64,000 nucleotides of DNA from Marinobacter sp. DY40_1A1 (GTDB lineage Bacteria > Pseudomonadota > Gammaproteobacteria > Pseudomonadales > Oleiphilaceae), in assembly GCF_016597815.1 (NCBI RefSeq), contig NZ_VCHA01000004.1:62001-126000 (forward strand), read 5' to 3'. This document shows positions 26,809 through 36,170 of the stretch, one piece after another (position 1 is the first letter of the stretch; each line of letters opens with the position of its first letter). A program made the position numbers and the translations under genes. Below the pieces are notes generated by a model. It did no database searches. It was not told the origin of the DNA and saw only the letters and a program-made list of their open reading frames with translations.

Positions 26809-27561
26809 TTACTGAGCGTACTGATCCATGTACTTTAGTACCAGATCTTCATATATACCCTCTGCCTCTATCAATTTGAGCGCAGCTCTTATGTCATCCG
26901 AATACTCCAGTACCGGCGACGTATTGGCAACTGCTATCCAGGACCGCTCCCCAGGCATAAAAAACGGAGACACCTTCACCGGCATTCCGAGTTTCCCGAG
27001 TGTGTAGATGCCAATCAGTTCGGGCACTACAACCACGTCTACCCGCTCTTTTTCCATCATCAGCATCAAATTCTCATAACGGGGTCCAGACTCTTTACGC
27101 AACTGCTCATCGTTATCAAAACGCCTGAAGTAAGTAGAGCCCTCAAGCACACCAATCGTTTTGCCGTAGAGATCCGAATAACGCTCTATGCGATTCGCCT
27201 CATCAAAATACAGAAACAGCCGGCGATCTGCTGGAAAAGCCGGAGCTACGAAAGTCATATAAGCCTCTCTTTCCGGTGTTTCCCGAGCACCCAACATCAC
27301 GTCCACCTCGCCCTTCTGTAACAGATTCAGCACTCTGCGAAAGGGCACTTCCCTGTAGTGCGTCTTCCACCCGAGCCGATCCGTGATTTCCTTGAAAATC
27401 TCCACATAAAGGCCTGAGGGCTCGCCGCCCTGAACAATCCGGTACGGCGGCGCATGGTTTGCACCCACTGTAACCGTGAGGGCACGAACGGTCTCAGTGC
27501 CTTGCTGGGCTGCAGCAGAAAACGTTATCGCTACCAGCAAAGCAGCAATCAGTAATCGCAT
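26809..27561 (-). CDS. Periplasmic solute-binding protein (SBP_bac_3), orphan
   Basis: 250 residues. ATG 27561 follows CAGGAGAC and opens a clean signal peptide ending SAAAQQ. The ligand-binding part shows ANHAPPYRIVQGGEPSGLYVEI, VPFRRVLNLLQKGEVDVMLGA and TIGVLEGSTYFRRF, as in family 3 amino-acid-binding proteins. It is only distantly similar to the next gene downstream (same class, 68 bases away) and no ABC partner is close. Divergent from the DJ-1/PfpI gene across 206 bases. Confidence 0.82.
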   Translation of the reverse strand: MRLLIAALLVAITFSAAAQQGTETVRALTVTVGANHAPPYRIVQGGEPSGLYVEIFKEITDRLGWKTHYREVPFRRVLNLLQKGEVDVMLGARETPEREAYMTFVAPAFPADRRLFLYFDEANRIERYSDLYGKTIGVLEGSTYFRRFDNDEQLRKESGPRYENLMLMMEKERVDVVVVPELIGIYTLGKLGMPVKVSPFFMPGERSWIAVANTSPVLEYSDDIRAALKLIEAEGIYEDLVLKYMDQYAQ

Positions 27562-27767
27562 TGTTTGTTGTCTCCTGAACACCTTTGCAAATCACAACTG
27601 GCAGTGAAATGTATACAGAGTATAGACGCTCTCAGATCTGCACAGGGTCTGGTTGCGTAAAAAGGCACAGGTCACTGCGGTTGAATTATCAGGCCAACAG
27701 CACAAGACACGGTAACAAGTCTGGTAAAACAGGTGACTCTCACTTTACGAAAGAAAGGAAAGGCACT

Positions 27768-28451
27768 ATGAAGATCCTTATGGTACTTACGTCACACAGC
27801 CAAATGGGCGACACCGGGCATAAAACCGGCTTTTGGCTGGAAGAATTCACCGCACCCTACTATGTGTTCCGCGATGCAGGCGCAGACATCACCATCGCCT
27901 CTCCAAAAGGTGGTAAGCCACCGGTTGACCCCAATAGCGAAGCGGATGATGCCTTGACCGAATCCACCCGCCGCTTCCAGAAGGACGCCCACGCCAGGGA
28001 AGCCCTCGCAAGCACAAAGGTGCTGAGCAATGTAGACATGAACGAATTTGATGCCATCTTCTACCCGGGTGGTCACGGCCCTTTGTGGGATCTGGTGAAC
28101 GACACGGCATCCATCGCCCTGATCAAAGCCGCTTACGAGCAGGACAAGGTGATTGGCGCGGTATGCCACGCACCAGCGGTGTTCAAGCATGTTGAAATCA
28201 AGCCCGGCCAGAACCTGGTTGGCGGCCGCCAGGTAACGGGCTTCAGCAACAGTGAAGAGGAGGCAGTTGGTCTCACGAACATCGTACCTTTCCTGCTGGA
28301 AGACATGCTGAAAGAAAACACTGCAACCTACTCCAAAGGTGACGACTGGGCTCCGCACATCGTTGTGGATGGCAAGTTAATCACCGGCCAGAATCCGGCG
28401 TCATCCGAGGGTGCGGCCAAGGCAATGGTGCAGACGCTTCAGCAAGACTGA
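27768..28451 (+). CDS. DJ-1/PfpI-family type 1 glutamine amidotransferase-like protein
   Basis: 228 residues. ATG 27768 has AAAGGAAAGG upstream; the open frame extends further but without family similarity. It matches the Hsp31-like/HchA side of the superfamily: FWLEEFTAPYYVFRDAGADITIASPKGG, YPGGHGPLWDL and the nucleophile elbow AVCHAPAVF with Cys133-His134. Expected role is a deglycase or glyoxalase-type stress protein; catalytic activity here is inferred. Confidence 0.88.
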   Translation: MKILMVLTSHSQMGDTGHKTGFWLEEFTAPYYVFRDAGADITIASPKGGKPPVDPNSEADDALTESTRRFQKDAHAREALASTKVLSNVDMNEFDAIFYPGGHGPLWDLVNDTASIALIKAAYEQDKVIGAVCHAPAVFKHVEIKPGQNLVGGRQVTGFSNSEEEAVGLTNIVPFLLEDMLKENTATYSKGDDWAPHIVVDGKLITGQNPASSEGAAKAMVQTLQQD

Positions 28452-28587
28452 TACCGGTAACGCGCGCTCCGGCTTGGCGCCACGCCTGGCCGGGGCACTC
28501 TTTCCCCCATGATGTCCCGCAATTAACCACCAAGACTCGCCAGTCTGTGCTAACTTTTGAGGAACATCTCTAAAGGCTGCTTCTTTC

Positions 28588-29316
28588 ATGAGTAATCCAA
28601 AACACACCCTTTTCTGGATGAGCTTTTTTCTGGCGGTTGTTGCCGTTGTCGGCGTGTTGGTCCATAAACCTCTGGCCACCGCATTCATGGCGAACTGGGT
28701 CTTCAACCTGTTAATTGTCGGCGTTTTAATAGTCGGCATCGGCCTCACTTACCGTCAAGTATTCGTTTTATTCCCCGAGCTGCGCTGGATTGCCCAGTTC
28801 CGCACCGGCCATTCCGGCCTTTCGGTGCTGGAAGAACCCCGGCTGCTCAAGCCATTGGCGCGGCAGCTGGGCGAAGACTCCAAGCGTGATCGCTTCACCC
28901 TCTCTACCATGTCGCTTCGCACAGTTCTGGACGGCATCCATTCGAGAATGGATGAGCAACGGGAAATCACACGCTACTTCATCAACTTGCTGGTTTTTCT
29001 CGGCCTTCTCGGTACCTTCTGGGGTTTGCTGGGCACCATCAATGCAGTTGGCGAGGTCATTACCAACCTGGATATGGGCCAGGGCGATTTCGGCAAGGTG
29101 TTTGCGGATCTTCAGACGGGATTATTGACTCCATTGCAAGGCATGGGCACGGCATTCAGCTCATCTTTGCTAGGACTTGGCGGTTCGCTGATATTGGGCT
29201 TTCTCGACATTCAGGCAGGCCATGCCCAGAACCGGTTTTACGACGGCCTCGAAGAGTGGCTGACCGGCGTAACCAACCTGCTGGACCCATTCACCAGCAA
29301 TGAACGCCAGTCATGA
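28588..29316 (+). CDS. MotA/TolQ/ExbB-type proton channel protein, non-flagellar
   Basis: 242 residues with a helix pair near the N-terminus (8-30, 38-58), a cytoplasmic stretch, and two C-terminal helices. The last show the family pattern NLLVFLGLLGTFWGLLGTI and FSSSLLGLGGSLILGFLDIQ. It is coupled (4-base overlap) to a MotB-like gene. It is much shorter and different from the PomA encoded at 51077, so this is a second stator-like pair. It is not near flagellar, Tol or Ton genes. It presumably forms an ion-driven channel complex with its partner; role unknown. Confidence 0.85.
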   Translation: MSNPKHTLFWMSFFLAVVAVVGVLVHKPLATAFMANWVFNLLIVGVLIVGIGLTYRQVFVLFPELRWIAQFRTGHSGLSVLEEPRLLKPLARQLGEDSKRDRFTLSTMSLRTVLDGIHSRMDEQREITRYFINLLVFLGLLGTFWGLLGTINAVGEVITNLDMGQGDFGKVFADLQTGLLTPLQGMGTAFSSSLLGLGGSLILGFLDIQAGHAQNRFYDGLEEWLTGVTNLLDPFTSNERQS

Positions 29317-30359
29317 TCGGATCCAGGCGCCGCAGCCGAAGCACCACGAACGTATGGCCGGGTTATGTAGACGCGCTCTCGGCCCTGCTGATGCTGGTCA
29401 TCTTCATGCTGCTGATTTACGTGGTCAGCCAGCTTTTCCTGTCTCAAACACTGTCTGACCGCAACTCCGAACTCGCCCGACTGAACCAGCGCCTGACCGA
29501 AATATCGCAACTGTTGGGGCTGGAGCAAAGCAAAACAGACGCGCTGGAACAGCAAATACTCACCGTTCAGAGCAACTTCAGCGACAGCCAGTCTGAGAAT
29601 AAGAACCTGCAAGATCGGTTGGAAGCGTCCCGCAATCAGCTAATGCAGCAGACTGCCGATGCCGAAGCTCGCGCCGAAACGTTGGCAAACATGAACCAGG
29701 AACTGGATAACAAAGACGAGCTCTCCGTCAGCCAGCAAAACATGATTTTGCAGTTATCGAATCAGATTGCTTCGCTGCAGAACCAGTTACGACAGATTAC
29801 CGCTGCGCTCAAATTGCAAAAAGAAATGACTGCAGACAAAGACGGCGAGCTGGAGAACGTCAGCCGACGCCTGAATACCTTGTTGGCAGAGCGCGTTAAC
29901 CAGCTGGAACAATACCAGTCTGAATTCTTCTCACGACTGCGGAACATTCTGGCGGCCAATGAAAACATCCGGGTGGTCGGCGACCGTTTTTTACTGCCAT
30001 CCGAGTTATTGTTCGCTTCCGGCTCCGCCCAGCTCGGCGATGAAGGCAAGCGCGAACTCGATAAACTGGCCGGGGTACTGCTCGAAGTGGTCAAAACCAT
30101 CCCGGCCGATCTCGACTGGATTCTGCGCATTGATGGGCATACGGACCTGATTCCCATCAATACACTGCAATTCCCTTCCAATTGGGAGCTCTCAACCGCC
30201 CGCGCAGTGGCGGTGGTTCGCTACCTGTCGAATCAGGGCGTGCCACAAAACCGCATGGTGGCAGCAGGCTTTGGCGAGTTCTTCCCGGTTGCGGAGGGTG
30301 TTACGCAGGGAGCTTTGCAGAAGAACCGGCGCATCGAAATCAAGCTGACCGATCGCTAG
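29313..30359 (+). CDS. MotB-like OmpA-domain peptidoglycan-binding protein with long coiled coil
   Basis: 348 residues. One membrane helix (about 18-42) carries a conserved Asp20 in GYVDALSALLM, the position that binds the ion in MotB. A heptad-rich coiled coil follows, about residues 45-215, then a C-terminal OmpA/MotB domain (RVVGDRFLLPSELLFASGSAQL, RIDGHTDLIP, NWELSTARAVAVVRYL, NRRIEIKL). The long coiled coil sets it apart from flagellar MotB/PomB. ATG overlaps the stop of the channel gene. Its stop shares the CTAG with the stop of the convergent reductase gene. Confidence 0.85.
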   Translation: MIGSRRRSRSTTNVWPGYVDALSALLMLVIFMLLIYVVSQLFLSQTLSDRNSELARLNQRLTEISQLLGLEQSKTDALEQQILTVQSNFSDSQSENKNLQDRLEASRNQLMQQTADAEARAETLANMNQELDNKDELSVSQQNMILQLSNQIASLQNQLRQITAALKLQKEMTADKDGELENVSRRLNTLLAERVNQLEQYQSEFFSRLRNILAANENIRVVGDRFLLPSELLFASGSAQLGDEGKRELDKLAGVLLEVVKTIPADLDWILRIDGHTDLIPINTLQFPSNWELSTARAVAVVRYLSNQGVPQNRMVAAGFGEFFPVAEGVTQGALQKNRRIEIKLTDR

Positions 30360-31300
30360 CCCAACCCATATTCCAAAAGGGCTGTTACGGTAGCAGTGTA
30401 AGGTGCATCAATGCCGAGAGCTTTGGAGCGACGAAGCACTGCGCCCGCAATACTATCCAGTTCCAGTGGACGGCCTTTTTCCTTATCTACCAGCATCGAC
30501 GTTTTGATCGCGTTAAAGCTGCTGATCAGTTCGAACATTTCATCGACATCCGCCTTACCAAGCTCCTGACCGTCGGCTTTCGCAGCAGCGGCTGTTTCTG
30601 CCATCATGCCATACACTATTCGACTGAGTTTGGGGTGCCGGGTCAGGCTCTGAGTATCCAGCCCGGTAAGTGCCGAGATCGGATTAACACCGTTGTTGAT
30701 CACCAACTTGCGCCAGAGCTCGTGGCGGATATCGTCCGAAACAACCGTAGGAATACCAGCCTGCTCAAAGGCGCTCTGTAGGATTTCCAAAAGCGGGCGA
30801 CGAGCGTCCTGCATACTCGCAGTGCAGGGCCACGCACCCATAACAATCTGGGCAACACCCTCCGCCTCAATAACACCGGGCTCAACAATATGACCGCCGA
30901 TACGCACCGCTAATCCGCCCAGAACACGGCTTTCGCCAAGGGTTTGGGCAATCAGAGGTTCATTGTCCACACCGTTCTGCAACGACAGGACCACCGCGTC
31001 ACTTTCCGACAGCCAAGAACCAAGCTCATCGAGCACCGCCTTTGTCGCAGTGGACTTGAGCGCAATGGCAATCACATCAAAATCAGACGGCTGGTAATCC
31101 TGCATCAGTGCCGCATGGTCAACAGCCGGAACCTGACACTCTATACGCTGGTTGGCATAGTGAACTACCAGGCCCGTTTTCTGCAGGGCAGCAAGGTGGT
31201 CACCACGGGCCGTGAGAACAACCCGATGGCCCGCCTCAGCCAGCCGCGCACTGTAATAGCCACCAATCCCCCCGGCGCCGATCATGAGTATGCTGAGCAT
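30356..31300 (-). CDS. panE: 2-dehydropantoate 2-reductase-family protein (PanE/ApbA)
   Basis: 314 residues. ATG 31300 is preferred over TTG 31306. The nucleotide-binding motif GAGGIGGYYSARLAEAGHRV is at the start, LQNGVDNE lies in the middle, and the catalytic lysine is within ELWRKLVINNGVNPISALTG. It should reduce ketopantoate with NADPH in coenzyme A synthesis. Paralogues with other 2-oxoacid substrates are common, so the symbol is tentative. Confidence 0.82.
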   Translation of the reverse strand: MLSILMIGAGGIGGYYSARLAEAGHRVVLTARGDHLAALQKTGLVVHYANQRIECQVPAVDHAALMQDYQPSDFDVIAIALKSTATKAVLDELGSWLSESDAVVLSLQNGVDNEPLIAQTLGESRVLGGLAVRIGGHIVEPGVIEAEGVAQIVMGAWPCTASMQDARRPLLEILQSAFEQAGIPTVVSDDIRHELWRKLVINNGVNPISALTGLDTQSLTRHPKLSRIVYGMMAETAAAAKADGQELGKADVDEMFELISSFNAIKTSMLVDKEKGRPLELDSIAGAVLRRSKALGIDAPYTATVTALLEYGLG

Positions 31301-31328
31301 AATCAACAGACCTCTTCACCCTATTTTT

Positions 31329-32555
31329 TCAATCTTCCAGTTTTCGGTGGTTAAACGCCAGTCTGACAAGCATCCCGGTTTGCAGCACCACTAAAAGGCC
31401 AAAAGCAGCCTGATAACCGGCTTTCTCGTAGCCCGCCCCTGCGCCAACTTCCCAGAACCCTATAATAATTCCAATGCCCCACTGCAAAATAAAAGCGGAG
31501 AGAAACACCAGCAGGTTCAGCGCCGTGTTGGCGCGGCCGGCAAGATGCTGATCAAAATGCCGCGACAGCAACGCAAACACAGCACTTGAAACTGAGCCGA
31601 GAAATCCGAACAGCGCCATAAACAGAAAAATTCCCGGCACCTGCCAGCCGGAAGCCATCACTGTCACAGCCATGAGAAACAGCCCCAACAACACCGCAAC
31701 GATCGGCACCGGGCGAATGCCCAACCTGATCAGGCGCGCCAGAACAAAACCCAGCATCAGGAAACCAACGCCCATCCCCGCCGCCATAACCATCAGAGCC
31801 ATTGCCACCTGCCCGGAGTCCATCCCCATAATATCCCTTAGCCAGGGTGCAGCCCACAAGGTGGCGATGGCAAGGGAGGATCCGCTGAACACAGCTGCCA
31901 CCGGTGCCAACTGCCAGAAAAAGCGGTCTCGGAAAATCTGCTTCAGGCCGGCAAGCTGGGCACGCAATCTGGAATCGGCCGGGGGCTCACTGCGTTCTGG
32001 CACAATGAAAAAGATAACCACAGACAAGGTCAGCGTCAGCGCAGCAAGCCCTGCGAATAGCTGGCGCCAATCACTGAACACCAGAAGCCACTCTACCGGC
32101 TTTGTTGCAGCGAGCGCCCCCAGTGCACCAAAAGCCATGAGGCTGCCATTGAGAAACGGCAACTGGTCCGGGCGGAACCAGAGGGCGAAGGCCTTGAATG
32201 ATGCCATCAGGCAGCAAGCCACACCGATACCGATCAGCAGCCGGCCCAGAGTCAGCACCAAGAGACTGTCGGCACTGGAGAATACTATCGCACCCAGAGC
32301 GGCAACCAGTAGCAACAGGGATTCAACGCGACGGGGGCCAAAACGATCCAGCAGTACACCCACGGGTAACTGGGCAAATGCGAAGGCTATAAAGTAGGTA
32401 CTTGTCAGCAAACCAAGCTGGCTGGCTGACAAGTGCATATCGGTAACCAGCTCTCCGGAGATGACCGCGTTGACAGCGCGGTACACATAGGAGAGAAAAT
32501 ACCCCGCCGCAAACGGCAGAAAAATACTCAGGAATAGTCTGCGCGCCTGCGTCAC
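31329..32555 (-). CDS. Major facilitator superfamily transporter
   Basis: 408 residues, twelve predicted membrane helices. The MFS motif A is seen as GVLLDRFGPRRVE between helices 2 and 3, and helix 4 has GRLLIGIGVACCLMASFKA. The substrate is unknown. It sits between the panE-like gene and the lower phenol operon on the same strand, 30 bases after dmpH, so it could be read through from that operon and might move an aromatic acid or intermediate; that is inference from position. Confidence 0.85.
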   Translation of the reverse strand: MTQARRLFLSIFLPFAAGYFLSYVYRAVNAVISGELVTDMHLSASQLGLLTSTYFIAFAFAQLPVGVLLDRFGPRRVESLLLLVAALGAIVFSSADSLLVLTLGRLLIGIGVACCLMASFKAFALWFRPDQLPFLNGSLMAFGALGALAATKPVEWLLVFSDWRQLFAGLAALTLTLSVVIFFIVPERSEPPADSRLRAQLAGLKQIFRDRFFWQLAPVAAVFSGSSLAIATLWAAPWLRDIMGMDSGQVAMALMVMAAGMGVGFLMLGFVLARLIRLGIRPVPIVAVLLGLFLMAVTVMASGWQVPGIFLFMALFGFLGSVSSAVFALLSRHFDQHLAGRANTALNLLVFLSAFILQWGIGIIIGFWEVGAGAGYEKAGYQAAFGLLVVLQTGMLVRLAFNHRKLED

Positions 32556-32584
32556 GGGGATCGCCTGTATGTCAATGTGTGCTC

Positions 32585-33391
32585 TTAAACAAACTTGCCG
32601 CTCAAGGTACCCAGGCCCTGGTAACGCACTGTGAAGGCATCACCTTTCTCAACCTGAACCGCTGCTGTAATGGCACCGATCATGATGAAACTGCCTGCAG
32701 GCAAGCTTTCACCACGATCAGCCATCATATTAGCCAACATGGCGACTGATGCTGCCGGGTGGCCCAGAACCGCCGCACCCGCGCCGGTTTGTACCACTTC
32801 TCCGTTGATTTCCATTACAACACCGATGGTTTTCAAGTCTAGGTCAGCAATGTCAGCCATGCGGCCACCGGTTACGAAACGGCTGGACGATGAGTTATCA
32901 GCAATCACGCTTTTGAGGTCGAACTTGAAGTCCTTGTAACGGGAATCGATTACCTCAACCGCTGGCATAACAAAGTCTGTAGCACGTAACACGTCACCAA
33001 TATGCACGCCCGGGCCTTTCAGCTCATCCTTGAGTACAAAGGCCAGTTCCGCCTCGATTTTAGGGTGAATCAGCTCATCATGCTTGATCTCCCCACCTTC
33101 AGGCACACTGAAATAGTCCGCCAAAAAGCCATAGCAAGGCTGCTCAACCCCCATCTGGGCCATCTTGGCCCAGGAAGTCAGGCCCATTTTCATGCCGACA
33201 ATCTTGTGGCCACGCTCTTCCTTGCGACGACGGGTTTCCCACTGGATGTCGAAGGCATCCTTGTAGGTCATTTGCGGATAGTCGTCAGTGATCTTGGTGA
33301 TCTCATAGGCTTCCAGTTCGGCTTTCTCGCAGTGGGCCGCCAACTCTTCAATCTGCGCCTGGGTCAGCTTGTTCTCATACGCTTCAGTCAT
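32585..33391 (-). CDS. dmpH: 2-oxo-3-hexenedioate decarboxylase (4-oxalocrotonate decarboxylase)
   Basis: 268 residues. It converts 2-oxo-3-hexenedioate to 2-oxopent-4-enoate with loss of CO2 and uses Mg2+ or Mn2+. It is distinguished from its hydratase relative DmpE by the blocks DDYPQMTYKDAFDIQWE, VGMKMGLTSWAKMAQMGVEQP and GFLADYF, as recalled from DmpH/XylI. Metal-binding acids are in HPKIEAELAFVL and VEVIDSRY. Its ATG overlaps the dmpG stop (TGATG). In characterised strains the decarboxylase and hydratase form a complex, which fits both being in this operon. Confidence 0.93.
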   Translation of the reverse strand: MTEAYENKLTQAQIEELAAHCEKAELEAYEITKITDDYPQMTYKDAFDIQWETRRRKEERGHKIVGMKMGLTSWAKMAQMGVEQPCYGFLADYFSVPEGGEIKHDELIHPKIEAELAFVLKDELKGPGVHIGDVLRATDFVMPAVEVIDSRYKDFKFDLKSVIADNSSSSRFVTGGRMADIADLDLKTIGVVMEINGEVVQTGAGAAVLGHPAASVAMLANMMADRGESLPAGSFIMIGAITAAVQVEKGDAFTVRYQGLGTLSGKFV

Positions 33392-34419
33392 CAGATCAAT
33401 CCTTTTTCTTTGGCCATGGTCAACGCCAGGTCTTCAATCATGTCTTCCTGCCCGCCCACGGTGCCACGGCGGCCCAACTCAACCAGAATGTCACGGGCTG
33501 AAATGCCATACTTTTTCTCTGCCCGTTCTGCGAACAGCAGGAACGAGGAGTAAACGCCCGCATACCCCAACGTCAGCGCGTTACGGTCCACACGGATCGG
33601 CTGGTCCATCATCGGCACCACCAGGTCTTCGGCCACGTCCATGATCTTGTACAGATCAACACCGGTTTCCACACCCATGCGATCCAGCACGGCACAGAAG
33701 ACTTCCAGTGGCGTATTACCAGCCCCCGCCCCCAAACCGGCAACGGAACCGTCGATACGGGATGCGCCGGCTTCAATGGCAGCCAGCGAGTTGGCAATGC
33801 CCATGCCCAGGTTGTGATGGCCATGAAAGCCGATCTCGACGCCAGGTGGCAGCTCTGCACGCAGCAAGCCTATGCGAGCGGTAACGTCGTCCGGCAGCAT
33901 GTAACCTGCAGAGTCCGTCGCGTAGATACAGTTGGCTCCGTAGCCCACCATCAGCTTGGCCTGCTCGAGAATCTTCTCGGGACTGACCATGTGCGCCATC
34001 ATCAGGAAGCCGACGGTGTCCATCTTCATTTCGGCGGCCATGCCAATATGCTGTTCCGACACATCAGCTTCGGTGCAGTGGGTAGCCACACGGATGGAAG
34101 AAACACCGCAGTCCCGGGCCATTTTGAGGTGGTCAACGGTACCGATCCCCGGCAAAAGCAGCGCAGAAATTTTGGCGTTCTTCATCTTAGGTACGACGGC
34201 GCTGAGGTATTCCTTGTCGCTGTGGGCCGGGAAACCGTAGTTCAGAGAGCGACCACCCAGACCGTCACCGTGGGTGACTTCGATCATCGGCATACCCGCC
34301 TCATCCATTGCCGTCGCGATGCTGACCGCCTCATCCAGACTGATCTGGTGTTGTTTGGCGTGCATGCCATCGCGCAGGCTCATATCGTGCAACGTGACTT
34401 TTTTACCTTGTAAATTCAT
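33391..34419 (-). CDS. dmpG: 4-hydroxy-2-oxovalerate aldolase
   Basis: 342 residues, TIM-barrel HMGL-like aldolase. The metal site is shown by [12 protein letters not shown] at the N-terminus and by [11 protein letters not shown] around residue 200. The C-terminal quarter is the DmpG-specific communication domain. It cleaves 4-hydroxy-2-oxovalerate into pyruvate and acetaldehyde and passes acetaldehyde through a channel to DmpF, its obligate partner, encoded 15 bases upstream. It is part of the dmpC-E-F-G-H operon. Confidence 0.95.
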   Translation of the reverse strand: MNLQGKKVTLHDMSLRDGMHAKQHQISLDEAVSIATAMDEAGMPMIEVTHGDGLGGRSLNYGFPAHSDKEYLSAVVPKMKNAKISALLLPGIGTVDHLKMARDCGVSSIRVATHCTEADVSEQHIGMAAEMKMDTVGFLMMAHMVSPEKILEQAKLMVGYGANCIYATDSAGYMLPDDVTARIGLLRAELPPGVEIGFHGHHNLGMGIANSLAAIEAGASRIDGSVAGLGAGAGNTPLEVFCAVLDRMGVETGVDLYKIMDVAEDLVVPMMDQPIRVDRNALTLGYAGVYSSFLLFAERAEKKYGISARDILVELGRRGTVGGQEDMIEDLALTMAKEKGLI

Positions 34420-34434
34420 TGTTCTCTCCCCCGC

Positions 34435-35346
34435 TTAGCCGCGTGCCGGCAATGTGATGGTGCCGTCAGCCGCTTCTTCGGCAAACATCTCGGCAGTACG
34501 TAGGGCGGCGGCCGTCATGATGTCCAGGTTGCCGGCGTACTTGGGCAGGAAATCGCCCAACCCTTCCACCTGCATGTAACAGGTGACCTTGTTGCCATCG
34601 AATACCGGGCCATTAACCAGGGTGTAACCCGGAACGTACTTCTGTACTTCCTTCACCATGGCCTGCACGGATTCGGTGATGGCCTCCTGGTCAGGCTCAC
34701 TTTCAGTAAGGCAATGGATGGTGTCGCGCATCATCAGCGGCGGCTCGGCTGGGTTGATGATAATAATCGCCTTGCCCTCTTTGGCACCGCCTACTTTCTC
34801 CACAGCCCCTGCGGTCGTGCGGGTGAACTCGTCGATATTCTGGCGTGTACCCGGACCTACTGAGCGAGAAGACACAGTCGCAACAATCTCACCGTAGGCC
34901 ACCGGTTGAACACGGCTGACAGCCGCAATCATCGGGATTGTCGCCTGGCCACCGCAGGTCACCATGTTGACGTTCATTTCCAGGTTCTTGGCGTGGTCTG
35001 CCAGGTTCACCGGCGGTACACAGAAGGGGCCAACGGCTGCTGGCGTCAGGTCTACCATGATTACGCCCAATTCGTTCAGCTTGCGGCTGTTCTCGGCATG
35101 GACGTAGGCAGAGGTTGCATCAAAGGCGACGCGAATATCATCTTTAATAATATGTTCCAGAACACCGTCCACCCCGGTTGAGCAGGTTTTAATGCCCATT
35201 TCGGTAGCACGTTTGAGGCCTTCTGATTCCGGATCGATACCCACCATCCAGACGGGCTCAATCCACTCGGAACGCTGCATTTTCATGAGTAGGTCGGTGC
35301 CGATGTTGCCTGGGCCAATAATGACCGCTTTGAGTTTCTTGTTCAT
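34435..35346 (-). CDS. dmpF: Acetaldehyde dehydrogenase (acylating)
   Basis: 303 residues. A Rossmann motif [12 protein letters not shown] opens the protein, and the catalytic cysteine is Cys131 in [12 protein letters not shown], the position expected for DmpF. It oxidises the acetaldehyde delivered by DmpG to acetyl-CoA with NAD+ and CoA. Its coding region is followed closely by dmpG and preceded by dmpE. Confidence 0.95.
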   Translation of the reverse strand: MNKKLKAVIIGPGNIGTDLLMKMQRSEWIEPVWMVGIDPESEGLKRATEMGIKTCSTGVDGVLEHIIKDDIRVAFDATSAYVHAENSRKLNELGVIMVDLTPAAVGPFCVPPVNLADHAKNLEMNVNMVTCGGQATIPMIAAVSRVQPVAYGEIVATVSSRSVGPGTRQNIDEFTRTTAGAVEKVGGAKEGKAIIIINPAEPPLMMRDTIHCLTESEPDQEAITESVQAMVKEVQKYVPGYTLVNGPVFDGNKVTCYMQVEGLGDFLPKYAGNLDIMTAAALRTAEMFAEEAADGTITLPARG

Positions 35347-35375
35347 GTTTCGGATTCCTGTATCAACGGGAGCAA

Positions 35376-36161
35376 TCAGATGAAGCGGACAGACGCACTG
35401 CCAATGCCACCTATGCTCACACTCATAAAATCACCAGCTTGCACCGGCTCCAGAGGCACCAACGAACCGGACAAAATCACTTCGCCAGCCTTCAGTGGAA
35501 TACCAAACTGTCCCAGGGTGTTTGCCAGCCAGGTAACACAGGTAACGGGGCTTCCCAAAGCCGCCGCGCCCGCGCCGGTGCTGATAATTGATCCGTTCTT
35601 TTCCACCACCATGCCGCAGGTAGCTAGATCCACCTTGCGGGGATTCACCGCCCGATCCCCCAGCAGGAACACGCCGCAGGATGCGTTGTCGGCTACTGTG
35701 TCCTGAATTTTTATTTCCCAGTTTTCAATGCGGGAGTCCACCACCTCGAAGCAGGGCAGCACGCAATCGGTTGCTGCCAGCACATCTGCTGCTGTCAGGC
35801 CCGGACCCAACAGGTCTTTTTTCAGAATGAAGGCGATTTCACCTTCCGCCTTGGGCTGCATCAGGCGACCGGAAATCTGGACTTCCTCGCCTTGGCTATA
35901 CGCCATTTTGTCGGTGAGGTAACCGAAGTCCGGCTGCCCCACCTTGAGCATGTTTTGCACTGCCTTGGAAGTCAGGCCGATCTTTTTCCCGATCACCTTT
36001 TCTCCCGACTCGATACGGCGCTCCAGTATCCGGAGGGAGATGTTATAGGCATCCTCAACGGTGATATCACTGAAGCGCTCAGTCAGTGGTCGCACGGCAG
36101 TGCGGTTGACCATGGCCTGATAGAGCTCATCACCGCAGGCCTGAATCTGTTGCTTATCCAT
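35376..36161 (-). CDS. dmpE: 2-hydroxypenta-2,4-dienoate (2-oxopent-4-enoate) hydratase
   Basis: 261 residues, same superfamily as DmpH but matching DmpE/Xyl[30 protein letters not shown] and [16 protein letters not shown]. Metal ligands lie in [12 protein letters not shown] and [12 protein letters not shown]. It hydrates 2-hydroxypenta-2,4-dienoate to 4-hydroxy-2-oxovalerate. It lies ten bases after dmpC and 29 before dmpF. Confidence 0.94.
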   Translation of the reverse strand: MDKQQIQACGDELYQAMVNRTAVRPLTERFSDITVEDAYNISLRILERRIESGEKVIGKKIGLTSKAVQNMLKVGQPDFGYLTDKMAYSQGEEVQISGRLMQPKAEGEIAFILKKDLLGPGLTAADVLAATDCVLPCFEVVDSRIENWEIKIQDTVADNASCGVFLLGDRAVNPRKVDLATCGMVVEKNGSIISTGAGAAALGSPVTCVTWLANTLGQFGIPLKAGEVILSGSLVPLEPVQAGDFMSVSIGGIGSASVRFI

Positions 36162-36170
36162 ATCCGTTCC

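Noticed and set aside
28588-30359. Zorya-type anti-phage system (ZorA/ZorB are MotA/MotB-like)
   Set aside because: No ZorC, ZorD or ZorE-like helicase or nuclease gene is nearby; the neighbours are a DJ-1/PfpI gene and a panE-like gene. The MotB-like partner has an ordinary OmpA end.
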